Positions 1-6,636 of a DNA stretch of 16,158 bases are shown here, piece after piece. A program made the position numbers and the translations under genes. Under the pieces are notes generated by a model. That model saw only the letters and a list, made by a program, of their open reading frames with translations, searched no databases and was not told where the DNA came from. Position 1 is the first letter of the stretch. Every line of letters begins with the position of its first letter. This DNA comes from JAJYNJ01 sp052144055 (GTDB taxonomy: Bacteria; Chloroflexota; Limnocylindria; Limnocylindrales; CSP1-4), in the NCBI GenBank assembly GCA_052144055.1, contig JBKQRF010000231.1, forward strand, positions 1-16,158. The letters are read 5' to 3'.

Positions 1-106
1 TCTGGCTAAGCGAGCGGCGCGCCTCCAAGCCGTGGCGGCGGAGATGCCGGCGGACCGCCTCCGGCCCGAGATGGCTCGCGTCGAGCGGATCGCCGCCGGC
101 AATCAC
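1..106 (-). CDS. rsmA: 16S rRNA adenine dimethyltransferase RsmA (KsgA), N-terminal fragment
   Basis: The first 35 codons of a gene cut by the left window edge. The GTG start at 104-106 shares a GTGA overlap with the tsaD stop, a 4-nt junction like several others here. The visible protein reads VIAGGDPLDASHLGPEAVRR, then HLRRHGLEARRSLSQ. The segment around LRRHGLEARRSLSQ matches the start of RsmA/KsgA proteins, where a basic, helical lead-in precedes the (G/S)QNFL motif of the SAM-binding fold; the window ends one codon before the expected NFL. RsmA dimethylates two adjacent adenines in the 3' end hairpin of 16S rRNA (A1518/A1519 in E. coli) late in small-subunit assembly. Partnership with tsaD is known in several phyla. 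The call rests on a short N-terminal match, so it is probable rather than certain; the methyltransferase motifs lie outside the window. Confidence 0.62.
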   Translation of the reverse strand, partial: MIAGGDPLDASHLGPEAVRRHLRRHGLEARRSLSQ

Positions 107-1152
107 CGGACGAGCGGCAATGAGGGACGCGCGTCCAGGTCGAGCGAGGCGCGGGTGCCAGCACGCGCCCGGAAGAAGCCTGCGGCCCCGATCATGGCCG
201 CGTTGTCGGTACAGAGTCCGGGCCGGGGCACGATCAGCGCGATGCCCAGGTCTCGTGCACGCTCGGCCACGCGCTCGCGGAGGACCGTGTTCGCGGCCAC
301 TCCACCGCCGAGCACGATGGCGCGAGCTCCGCTGCGCTGCGCGGCCAAGCCTGCCTTCGTGGCGAGCACGTCGACGACCGACTCCTGGAACCCATACGCA
401 AGCTCGGCCACGACGCCAGGCCCGAGCGCCGTGGTACCGCCCCGTGCCTCGATTGCACGCCGAGCGGCGGTCTTCAGGCCGCTGAAGCTGAAGTCGTACG
501 AATCGCCCATCCAGGCACGCGGGAACTCCACGTCGCGGTCCCGCGCGCCGGCCGCTGCCGTCATGATTGCCGGACCGCCCGGGTAGGACAGCCCCAGCAG
601 TCTGCCCACCTTGTCGAACGCCTCGCCGGCTGCGTCGTCCACCGTCTGCCCGAGGAACCGGTACTCAAGATGGTCGCGCATCTCCACGAGGAACGTATGT
701 CCGCCACTGACGACCAAGGCAACGAGCGGGAACGGCGGTGCAGGCCGCCCGGCCTCGTCGGGGTCGAGGAGCCAGGCGGCGTAGATGTGCCCCTCAAGGT
801 GGTTGACGGGGACAAGGGGCCGCGAGTGGACGTAGGCCAGCGTCTTGGCGAAGTTGATCCCGACGAGCAGCGATCCGGCAAGCCCCGGCCCGTATGTCAC
901 CGCCACAGCCTCGATCTCGGACCAGTCCTCGACGCCCGCGGCGGCGCGCGCCTCTTCGAACACCGGCACGATCCAGCGAAGGTGGGCGCGCGCCGCGACC
1001 TCCGGCACGATCCCGCCGGTCGCCGCGTGCATCGCGACCTGGCTGGCCACCACGCTGGCCCAGATACGGCGCCCGCCCTCGACGACCGCCGCCGCCGTCT
1101 CGTCGCACGAGGTCTCGACAGCCAGGATCAGGCCCGTCCCTCGACCGTCCAT
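103..1152 (-). CDS. tsaD: tRNA N6-adenosine threonylcarbamoyltransferase TsaD
   Basis: Transfers the threonylcarbamoyl group from threonylcarbamoyl-adenylate to A37 of ANN-decoding tRNAs, working with TsaB and TsaE in the cytosol. The family signatures are all visible (numbered from the upstream GTG): the ASKHA-type start VETSCDET (13-20), the metal-binding pair in NHLEGH (H119, H123), SGGHT (150-154), DDAAGEAFDK (173-182), the GGGVAAN loop (283-289) and CTDNAAM, whose Asp (D317) completes the metal site. About 349 residues is the normal full length. A tandem GTG-ATG begins the gene: the ATG at 1150-1152 overlaps the rimI stop by one base (TGATG), and the GTG at 1153-1155 would overlap it by four. 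A purine-rich AGGGGG lies just upstream and suits either. It is the third member of a tsaE-tsaB-rimI-tsaD run, and rsmA follows with a GTGA overlap. Confidence 0.97.
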   Translation of the reverse strand: MDGRGTGLILAVETSCDETAAAVVEGGRRIWASVVASQVAMHAATGGIVPEVAARAHLRWIVPVFEEARAAAGVEDWSEIEAVAVTYGPGLAGSLLVGINFAKTLAYVHSRPLVPVNHLEGHIYAAWLLDPDEAGRPAPPFPLVALVVSGGHTFLVEMRDHLEYRFLGQTVDDAAGEAFDKVGRLLGLSYPGGPAIMTAAAGARDRDVEFPRAWMGDSYDFSFSGLKTAARRAIEARGGTTALGPGVVAELAYGFQESVVDVLATKAGLAAQRSGARAIVLGGGVAANTVLRERVAERARDLGIALIVPRPGLCTDNAAMIGAAGFFRARAGTRASLDLDARPSLPLVR

Positions 1153-1700
1153 CACGGCGCGCCCCCTGGCTGGTCGGCCAGCCGCAGACGCAGTTCGGCA
1201 GAGAGTCGGTCGATCCGGGCGCGCATGTCGCGGGACCGCAACTCGCTCGTGGTCATGATCAGCGCGTCCTCGTTGTTGTCGGTGTAGTACCGCGGGCGCA
1301 CGCCGACCGGGCGGAACCCGTACTTCTCGTAGAGCCGTCTCGCCGGCAGGTTCGACACGCGAACCTCGAGCGTCGCCACGGCCGCCCCGACCGACTCCGC
1401 GATCCGCAGCAACTCAAGGAGCAAGTGCTCGCCTACACCCTGTCGTCGACGATCGGGCGCCACCGCGAACGTCGTGATGTGCGCCTCATCGACCATCAGC
1501 CACAGCCCCGCGTAGCCCACGACACCTTCCCCGTCGCGTGCCACCACGTAGCGAGCCAGCCGGTTCGCCTCGAGCTCCTGACGAAACGCGTATGTCGGCC
1601 ACGGTGCCGTGAAACTCGCGCGCTCGATCTCATGGACGGCAGGGATGTCGTCGACACTCATGGGCTCGACGGCGACCCTCACCGATGGTCTCGCGACCAC
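1152..1700 (-). CDS. rimI: Ribosomal protein S18 alanine N-acetyltransferase RimI (GNAT)
   Basis: A GNAT-fold acetyltransferase of 182 residues, somewhat longer than typical RimI (about 150) because of a short N-terminal lead and a C-terminal helix rich in Arg and Leu. The acetyl-CoA pyrophosphate loop is clear as RRRQGVG (84-90), followed by the LEVR strand (111-114), the SNLPARRLYEKYGF helix-strand (116-129) and the RimI-type ending YYTDNNEDALIM (138-149). RimI acetylates the N-terminal alanine of ribosomal protein S18, but enzymes in this clade can have broader N-terminal targets. The GTG start at 1698-1700 is supported by GGAG at 1709-1712, eight bases upstream, and overlaps the end of tsaB by 22 nt. 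Its place between tsaB and tsaD is the classic arrangement for RimI. The substrate is inferred from family and context, not shown. Confidence 0.9.
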   Translation of the reverse strand: MVARPSVRVAVEPMSVDDIPAVHEIERASFTAPWPTYAFRQELEANRLARYVVARDGEGVVGYAGLWLMVDEAHITTFAVAPDRRRQGVGEHLLLELLRIAESVGAAVATLEVRVSNLPARRLYEKYGFRPVGVRPRYYTDNNEDALIMTTSELRSRDMRARIDRLSAELRLRLADQPGGAP

Positions 1701-2437
1701 TCGATCGTCTCCGCCCGCGCCGCGATGCCGCGTGGCAGGGTCACGTAGGCCGGCACCAACGCCGCGACGTCGTCTGTGCGGCCTGTGTCCACCGCCTCAC
1801 GTCCCGCCGCGAGGAGGGCCGCGCCGAGCCCCGCCTGGGCCGCCAGACCAAGCTCGCACGCGCCGGCAGCAATCTCGGGGCCGGCCGGTAGGTCAACGAC
1901 CACGAGCGTCGCGGTCGCGATCTTGGAGACGATGGACTCGCCGCCGGGCACGAGCTCCGGCTCTTCCACCGGCACGACCGCGAGGCCGGGCGCGCTCGAT
2001 GCGTCCCACCCGCCCGGCGCCACGCGGTAGCGTGCCAGATAGCGATCGTGCGGACCCGCGGGCATGACCACCACCGTCTCGGGGTACCGCAAGCGTCCCC
2101 CGCCGGCCAGGCGCGCGGCGAGAGCAAGCGCGGCCGTCGAACGAACGCCGATTACCGGAATGCGCAGCCCGTACGCGAGACCCTTTGCCGTCGCGAGTCC
2201 CACCCGCAGGCCCGTGAACGCCCCAGGACCGGTGCCCACCACGACGGCAGAGAGGGAGATAAGCGTGGTCCCGGCCTCGCGCAGCACCTCGTCAAGGACG
2301 GAGAGCAGCTCCTCGCCGTGCCGATAGCCCGCTTCCCACGACCGCAACGCGAGTGGTGCATCCCGACCAGAGCCGATCGCGACGGCCGCCCGCCGCGTCG
2401 CCGTGTCGATAGCGAGCATGGGCGACTCCGTGCTCAT
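1679..2437 (-). CDS. tsaB: tRNA threonylcarbamoyladenosine biosynthesis protein TsaB
   Basis: The inactive TsaD paralogue that forms the TsaB-TsaD heterodimer needed for tRNA t6A synthesis. The N-terminus MSTESPMLAIDTATRRAAVA has the family's IDTAT nucleotide-domain start; further on, YRHGEELLSVLDEVLREAG and VVVGTGPGAFTGLRVGLATAKGLAYG are hallmark TsaB segments. The open frame extends about 55 codons upstream into tsaE, but those residues are Arg/Gly-rich shadow sequence. The ATG at 2435-2437 gives a 252-residue protein of ordinary length and an exact ATGA overlap with the tsaE stop, with GGAG shortly upstream. As expected for TsaB, the TsaD metal-binding HxxxH motif is absent. The C-terminal half is variable, as is usual in this family. 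Confidence 0.95.
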   Translation of the reverse strand: MSTESPMLAIDTATRRAAVAIGSGRDAPLALRSWEAGYRHGEELLSVLDEVLREAGTTLISLSAVVVGTGPGAFTGLRVGLATAKGLAYGLRIPVIGVRSTAALALAARLAGGGRLRYPETVVVMPAGPHDRYLARYRVAPGGWDASSAPGLAVVPVEEPELVPGGESIVSKIATATLVVVDLPAGPEIAAGACELGLAAQAGLGAALLAAGREAVDTGRTDDVAALVPAYVTLPRGIAARAETIEWSRDHR

Positions 2438-2946
2438 GCCGCTCCGCGGGCTGCCGGCACCAACGCCCCCGCGACGGCGACGTATCGCTCCCCGCGCGGG
2501 GAGCGCGCGACGAGCGTGAGCTGCCGCACGTCGTCGCCTGCTCCCCGAAACTGTACCTCCAGGTCCACGCCGCCGACTGGTCCACCGAGCCGCTCCGCCC
2601 ACTCGATCAGAGTCACACCCGCCTGCTGACGCTCGTCCAGCAGTCCGCCTGCCACGGCATCCGCGGCTCCGGCTAGCCGGTAGAGGTCAAGGTGGAAGAG
2701 CGGGAGACGGCCCGCGTACTCCGCCATCAGCGTGAAGCTGGGGCTATTGACCACGACCGTGACGCCGAGGCCATGGGCGAAACCCTTGGCGAACTGCGTC
2801 TTGCCAGCTCCGAGGTCGCCTCGCAGTGCGATCACGTCGCCGGCCGCCGCCGCGACCGCGAGGCGCTCGGCGAGCGCGCGGGTCTCGTCCGCCGACGCAC
2901 TGGCGAGTGCTGCGTGATCTCGTCGCACCGGCCGGGAATCAGCCAT
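2434..2946 (-). CDS. tsaE: tRNA threonylcarbamoyladenosine biosynthesis ATPase TsaE
   Basis: A 170-residue P-loop ATPase that binds the TsaB-TsaD dimer and drives the multi-turnover cycle of t6A formation. The Walker A motif is GDLGAGKT (43-50). The family-specific NSPSFTLMAEY (67-77), FHLDLYRL (84-91) and VTLIEWAERL (111-120) follow, the last being the conserved Glu-containing strand. The ATG at 2944-2946 overlaps the end of the 343-residue upstream gene by 8 nt. A much longer upstream open frame exists but is a shadow of that neighbour. No strong Shine-Dalgarno is visible, which fits translation coupled to the preceding gene. The gene continues into tsaB through an ATGA overlap. The C-terminus has an Ala-rich tail with no obvious motif. 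Confidence 0.95.
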   Translation of the reverse strand: MADSRPVRRDHAALASASADETRALAERLAVAAAAGDVIALRGDLGAGKTQFAKGFAHGLGVTVVVNSPSFTLMAEYAGRLPLFHLDLYRLAGAADAVAGGLLDERQQAGVTLIEWAERLGGPVGGVDLEVQFRGAGDDVRQLTLVARSPRGERYVAVAGALVPAARGAA

Positions 2947-3970
2947 CACGCACGAGGTCCGCCATGGGGACGTCCACCACGTCCGTGGCCTCGGCGGGCG
3001 TAACCAGGTCGAGAACGACCCTGGCGCAGTCCTGGTAGACGCCACCCGGCTGACGACGGAGACCGGCAAGCGCCACAACGCGACCGGTCCGGCCGAGCAG
3101 CGGGCCCGAGGTGACACGCACGCGGTCCGGCTCAGCACGCAGGAGGACGGCGCCCGGCGGGAACGCCACGAGTGGTGGCGTGATCGCGAGGCCCACCACC
3201 GTTCCAGCGGCCCGGACAAGCGCGTCCCACGCATTGCGGGGCATCGGTCGCTTGCCGTACCCGTCCAGCACCACGAGCGCGAACGGCGGGCTCGCGTGCA
3301 CGGACGCCTCCTGGCGGTCGATCGATGCTCGCAGCGCCACGACGTCGGCGCCGATGACGCCGCCGGCGATGACGCCGCGCACGCCCATCGCGCGCGCGCG
3401 TGTGAGGCTCTCGACGTCCACCCGCGATCCGGCGACCAGCACGGCCCCGGCATGCCGCACGTCGATACCCTGAGCGTGGAGCTCGTCATCGGGGCCCGCA
3501 ACCACCAAGACCAGGGGCCCGCTGGCCGGCTCACCGACCGCCAGCGCAGCACGGAGCGCCGTCCCGTCAGCGCGGATGATCAGCGAGCACGCGTCGAGCG
3601 ACTCGATCGTCCCGGCAACCGGCGATTCGACCGTACCGTGGTGTCGCGATACGACCGCGCGCAACCGACCGGAGGGGGTCGCGTATAGCACCTCGCCGCC
3701 GCCGTCGAACCGTGATGCACGCCGGTCGTCCCCAGCGAGTGACCCGTCTTCCGCAACCCGGGTGCCCGGTGCGGGAACGCGGCGTCCACGCAGCGACTGC
3801 TCGCCAACCTGGGGATGCCGCGGGCGACGCAGGATCCCGTCCCCAGGCGCCACGCGGTCGCCTTCAGCGACGAGAGGTTCGTCTCCCGGCAACAAGCGGA
3901 TCCGGATCTTCGGCTCGGTGAACACGGCAGCCCACGGCGGGATCCGATCCAGCTCCAAGTGCGCAGTCAT
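2939..3970 (-). CDS. Uncharacterised protein with barrel-sandwich-like segment, partner of MutL-like protein
   Basis: A 343-residue soluble protein that I cannot assign to a named family. The ATG at 3968-3970 makes an exact ATGA overlap with the MutL-like stop; an ORF start 11 codons earlier is less likely. Residues 18-50 (TEPKIRIRLLPGDEPLVAEG and on) look like a lipoyl/hammerhead-type strand set with a GDRVAPGD turn. Residues 111-136 (HGTVESPVAGTIESLDACSL, then IIRADG) look like the barrel-sandwich repeats of RnfC-type or RNA-polymerase-associated folds. A central alpha/beta region follows with GVRGVIAGGVIGADVVALRA (196-215) and FALVVLDGYGKRPMP (230-244). The end (about 282-343, including LLGRTGRVVALAGLRRQ) resembles a KOW-like small barrel. 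There is no signal peptide or membrane segment. Its tight coupling to the MutL-like gene and to tsaE suggests a shared regulon; the function is unknown. Confidence 0.85.
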   Translation of the reverse strand: MTAHLELDRIPPWAAVFTEPKIRIRLLPGDEPLVAEGDRVAPGDGILRRPRHPQVGEQSLRGRRVPAPGTRVAEDGSLAGDDRRASRFDGGGEVLYATPSGRLRAVVSRHHGTVESPVAGTIESLDACSLIIRADGTALRAALAVGEPASGPLVLVVAGPDDELHAQGIDVRHAGAVLVAGSRVDVESLTRARAMGVRGVIAGGVIGADVVALRASIDRQEASVHASPPFALVVLDGYGKRPMPRNAWDALVRAAGTVVGLAITPPLVAFPPGAVLLRAEPDRVRVTSGPLLGRTGRVVALAGLRRQPGGVYQDCARVVLDLVTPAEATDVVDVPMADLVRDG

Positions 3971-5571
3971 GCGTCGGCGTTGGTCCACAGCGGCAGTTGC
4001 CACGCATCGAGATACTCTCGGCGGCGCTCTGGACGGTCGGGCAGTCGCAGCGGGACGTCCCGCGTATCGACGAGCAGACCACCGAGGCCACCGGAGAGCG
4101 TGAAGGCGACGCGCCGTGCCCGTGCGCCCACGACCAAGTCGTCGGGTGCGTCGAGCTCGACCGTCGCGCAGAGGCCCGGCGGGAGGTCCACGACCTGCAC
4201 ACCGTCAGGCGCTAGGGGCAGTATGGTCAAAGCGCCGTCCGCGATCACTCGCAGGCTGCCCCTGCGCCCAGCCCGCAGCCCAGGTGCGACGATGGCGCTA
4301 CCGAGCGGCACCAGGACGTCGTCCAGGAGATCCGCGAGGAGCCGCCGCCGATCGTGCTCGTCATCGAGCGTCCCGAGCGGCCCCAGGATCCTGGCGTGAT
4401 CGAGCGTCAGGGCTACCGCGCCCGGGCGGCGTAGGACATCGATCAGCGCGAGCGCCACCGCAGGACCCGGGGGCACCGCGAACGCCCCGCCGCTCGCGAC
4501 CACCACGTCCGGTGCGACAGGACGCACCCCGTGACCACCGTGCTCTCCAAATCGATCAAGGCCGCGGCTCCGGTCGCGACCGTCCTTCTGCCAGGCATCC
4601 TCTAGTCGCTCGAGCGCCGCGCGCGCCGCCGCCAGCCGCAGTCGTGCGCCGTCGCCCGCAGCATCCCGCCAGGGTGCGATCCGCAGGTTTCGGAGCCGAT
4701 CGCGCACGGCGTAGGCGTCGTCGGAGAGCGGCGACCAGCGCGCGACCGCGTCGAGCAGCCGGTGGTCTTCGAGTGCAGCCGGCGGAACGAGCGCGGCGTC
4801 GGCAAGGACGATGCGGCGCCGGATCCCGTCCGGTCCCGCCATGACGCGCGTCCCCGCGTCGAACCCGACGTCCACCCCCTCCACCTGGAGGTCGAGGACG
4901 GCGGCCAGCGACGCGATAGACCGGACGAAGCCCTCGCGGCCGTCCGACATGCGCGGGACTGCCTCACGCGCTAGCGCAACGGCGTCCGCCGGACCATGGC
5001 CGCGCACGACGCGCTCTTCGGGGACGCCGGGTATCGAGTTGACTCCGGGTCCCGACACGAGCACCGGAACCATGTCCCGCAGGCCGACCATCGCCCCGAC
5101 CAAGGCTGTCACGTCGCGGAGCGCGTCGCGCTCGTTGCCGCCCAGCCCGCTGGGCGCCGCGATCACCACAAGGTCGAGGTCGGGGTCGCGCAGCGCCAGC
5201 GCCGCCTCGAGCACGACAGCCCGTTCAGGGGTCACGCATGCTGTCGTTTGCCATCCGTCCGTCTTGAAGGCGTGCACGAGCGGTTCGACGGTGCCATCGG
5301 ACGGGCCGGCGACGACCACGCGGGCGCCAGGGAGGGTCCGACTCTCGACGCGCGCCCACTCCCTCCAGCCACTTGTACCGGCCAGGAGCGTCCCGTCGGC
5401 CACTGCCACCGCGTCGGCCAGGTGGCTGAGCAGGGGGTCGATCCCGACTGCCGCGGGTGCCACGGTCGACGCGAGTAGCCTCCACCGGCCGCCGATGCGC
5501 GCCACGAGGGCAGCGCCAATCGATGCGGATCCGATGTCGAGGGTGAAGAAGGGGTGAGAACCGGACGTCAC
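3967..5571 (-). CDS. MutL-like protein (glutamate mutase L family), divergent
   Basis: A 534-residue protein of the MutL family, ASKHA/actin-fold ATPases first known beside adenosylcobalamin-dependent glutamate mutase. Family marks are the N-terminal FFTLDIGSASIGAALV (9-22), the DVVVASGGAFAVPPGPAVAL segment (355-374) with the following ALTLDHARILGPLGTLDDEH, and the C-terminal GGLGGLLVDTRDVPLRLPDR stretch. The nucleotide-binding strands look weak: the first phosphate loop reads DIGSASIG rather than the usual DIGST-T-K type, and the region expected to hold the second loop reads VDVGFDAGTRVMAGPDG (233-249). The GTG start at 5569-5571 has AGGA at 5579-5582, seven bases upstream. No mutase subunit is nearby, so a glutamate mutase role is not supported; it leads into the 343-residue gene through an ATGA overlap. 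The family call is firm, the function open. Confidence 0.85.
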   Translation of the reverse strand: MTSGSHPFFTLDIGSASIGAALVARIGGRWRLLASTVAPAAVGIDPLLSHLADAVAVADGTLLAGTSGWREWARVESRTLPGARVVVAGPSDGTVEPLVHAFKTDGWQTTACVTPERAVVLEAALALRDPDLDLVVIAAPSGLGGNERDALRDVTALVGAMVGLRDMVPVLVSGPGVNSIPGVPEERVVRGHGPADAVALAREAVPRMSDGREGFVRSIASLAAVLDLQVEGVDVGFDAGTRVMAGPDGIRRRIVLADAALVPPAALEDHRLLDAVARWSPLSDDAYAVRDRLRNLRIAPWRDAAGDGARLRLAAARAALERLEDAWQKDGRDRSRGLDRFGEHGGHGVRPVAPDVVVASGGAFAVPPGPAVALALIDVLRRPGAVALTLDHARILGPLGTLDDEHDRRRLLADLLDDVLVPLGSAIVAPGLRAGRRGSLRVIADGALTILPLAPDGVQVVDLPPGLCATVELDAPDDLVVGARARRVAFTLSGGLGGLLVDTRDVPLRLPDRPERRREYLDAWQLPLWTNADA

Positions 5572-5668
5572 CCCGGAATCCTACCCGGCCGCGGGTCTCG
5601 GCGCCGGTGCTGTGTAGTTGCCGACGAAGCCGAAGGGCCAGCGGCGCCGCCGTTCCAACCGTTCGGAG
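5572..5668 (-). other. 97-bp intergenic gap, possible start of second transcription unit
   Basis: This is the largest clean gap between intact genes in the window. On the minus strand it holds AGGA seven bases before the MutL-like GTG, a small 5-bp hairpin (ACCCG, loop CGGC, CGGGT) just upstream of it, and a 10-bp perfect palindrome at 5641-5650. TAGGAT at 5577-5582 and TACACA further up resemble -10 hexamers, but neither has a convincing -35 at the usual distance. No hairpin is followed by a T-run, so I cannot call a terminator. A promoter for the MutL-like/t6A block is plausible from spacing alone. Confidence 0.3.
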
Positions 5669-5962
5669 TCACGAATCCCAGCGCGATTCCTCGTCAAGTT
5701 CCTCAAGCCGTTCGATCAGGCGCTCGATCCCGGTGTCGTCGGCTAGCACCCGGTCGACCCCAACGACCCCGCCAGTTAGGATGCCCCGCAGAACCGGGTC
5801 GAAGAACAGCATCGCCTGGCTACCAAGGGCGCGGTATGGGCGGCTCGCCTCGAGGAACAGGACCATGCTAGTTGTCAGGCCGCGCATCTGCACCTCCCGT
5901 GCCACGGCGTCCACAAGCTCGTCCTGAACCTCGTCTGGCCGTGGGTACCGCGACTCGCTCAT
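5669..5962 (-). CDS. Small uncharacterised protein, 97 residues
   Basis: A complete 97-codon gene whose ATG at 5960-5962 makes an exact ATGA overlap with the stop of the macro-domain gene, the same junction type as proven genes here, which is the main reason to believe it. The protein is acidic overall, with an amphipathic N-terminal helix (DEVQDELVDAVAREVQMRG), a central hydrophobic stretch TTSMVLFLEASRPYRALGSQ (30-49) continuing into AMLFFDPVLRGILTGGVVG, and a charged C-terminal helix rich in Glu and Arg (IERLIERLEELDEE). It could sit at the membrane surface or form a small helical bundle; there is no clear transmembrane span of full length. I do not recognise a named family. It is the last gene before the 97-bp gap. 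Confidence 0.75.
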   Translation of the reverse strand: MSESRYPRPDEVQDELVDAVAREVQMRGLTTSMVLFLEASRPYRALGSQAMLFFDPVLRGILTGGVVGVDRVLADDTGIERLIERLEELDEESRWDS

Positions 5963-6636
5963 CGCGCCGCCTTCCCGCCAGGAGCTCCGGATGCGCTGCC
6001 CACGCCCTCGGCCGGACCGACAGGTGGGCCAGAAACTGACAACGAACGCTCAGCGGGCGAATCCTGGGGCGGCGCCATCACGCCCACCAGCCCCTCTTTC
6101 GCCCCCGGCACGATCGGGATGGCGCGCAGGACGGAGAGGCTCCCGATCTCGTCCCGGAACGCCGCGTAGGTCCGGGGCCCGCGGAGCGCGATCACAACCT
6201 CGTCGATGGCAGGACACTCCGCGAGCATCTCGTGGATGGCCCGGACCATGATCCGGGCGCAATCGGCGAGCGGCACCCCACCAAGCGGCGAGCCGAGTGC
6301 GGGCAGTGCGACGACGTGGAGGTCCAACTGGTCGGCGAGGCGAACCGCCGCACGCGTGGCGCCGTCAATCGCGGCCGCAGACGTGCGCCGATCCGGGCCG
6401 AGCGACACCGCATGGATGACATGCCGACAGCCGAGCGAACCGGCGCCGGTGGCCACCGCGGACCCCGTCGGCTGCGGAGCCATGGCCACCGCCTCGAACT
6501 CGATCCCGTGGCCCCCTCGCTGCTTGACGGCGACGGACGGACCGGAGGTCATCCAGAGCATGGGCGTGGCGGGCACGACGATCGCATCGACCTGGAGGTC
6601 ACAGATGTCTCCCTTCCAGAGCCTGATGCCGCTCAA
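5959..6636 (-). CDS. Macro-domain protein (Appr-1''-p/ADP-ribose-binding type), atypical
   Basis: A 225-residue protein whose first 150 or so residues form a macro domain, a fold that binds or hydrolyses ADP-ribose and related ligands. The start matches the family: IRLWKGDICDLQVDAIVVPA (4-23), then TSGPSVAVKQRGG (30-42), VIHAVSLG (73-80) and the phosphate loop LPALGSPLGGVPLADCARI (111-129). However, the usual NAAN ligand motif is replaced by VPAT (21-24), so the Asn that contacts the ribose in catalytic members is missing; binding or a different substrate seems more likely than de-ADP-ribosylation. Residues 186-225 are a Pro/Gly/Ser-rich tail. The start is TTG at 6634-6636 in a TTGA overlap with the alr stop; no ATG or GTG is available upstream in frame without running through alr, and the next in-frame ATG would cut into the domain. 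The fold is confident, the ligand unknown. Confidence 0.85.
   Translation of the reverse strand: MSGIRLWKGDICDLQVDAIVVPATPMLWMTSGPSVAVKQRGGHGIEFEAVAMAPQPTGSAVATGAGSLGCRHVIHAVSLGPDRRTSAAAIDGATRAAVRLADQLDLHVVALPALGSPLGGVPLADCARIMVRAIHEMLAECPAIDEVVIALRGPRTYAAFRDEIGSLSVLRAIPIVPGAKEGLVGVMAPPQDSPAERSLSVSGPPVGPAEGVGSASGAPGGKAAR

Noticed and set aside
894..1748. 284-codon plus-strand open frame over tsaD and rimI
   Set aside because: It is opposite two well-supported genes and reads as low-complexity Arg/Pro sequence.
2438..2602. Upstream extension of the tsaB frame (55 codons)
   Set aside because: The extension is Arg/Gly-rich and lies inside tsaE. The internal ATG gives the normal TsaB N-terminus and an ATGA overlap.
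2947..3552. Upstream extension of the tsaE frame (about 200 codons)
   Set aside because: It is a frame-shifted shadow of the 343-residue gene. The Ser/Arg/Trp-rich translation has no motif, and the ATG at 2944-2946 gives the usual TsaE length.
5641..5650. 10-bp palindrome GCGGCGCCGC as a terminator or operator
   Set aside because: It has no loop, no T-run and no second copy. Such palindromes arise by chance in DNA this GC-rich.
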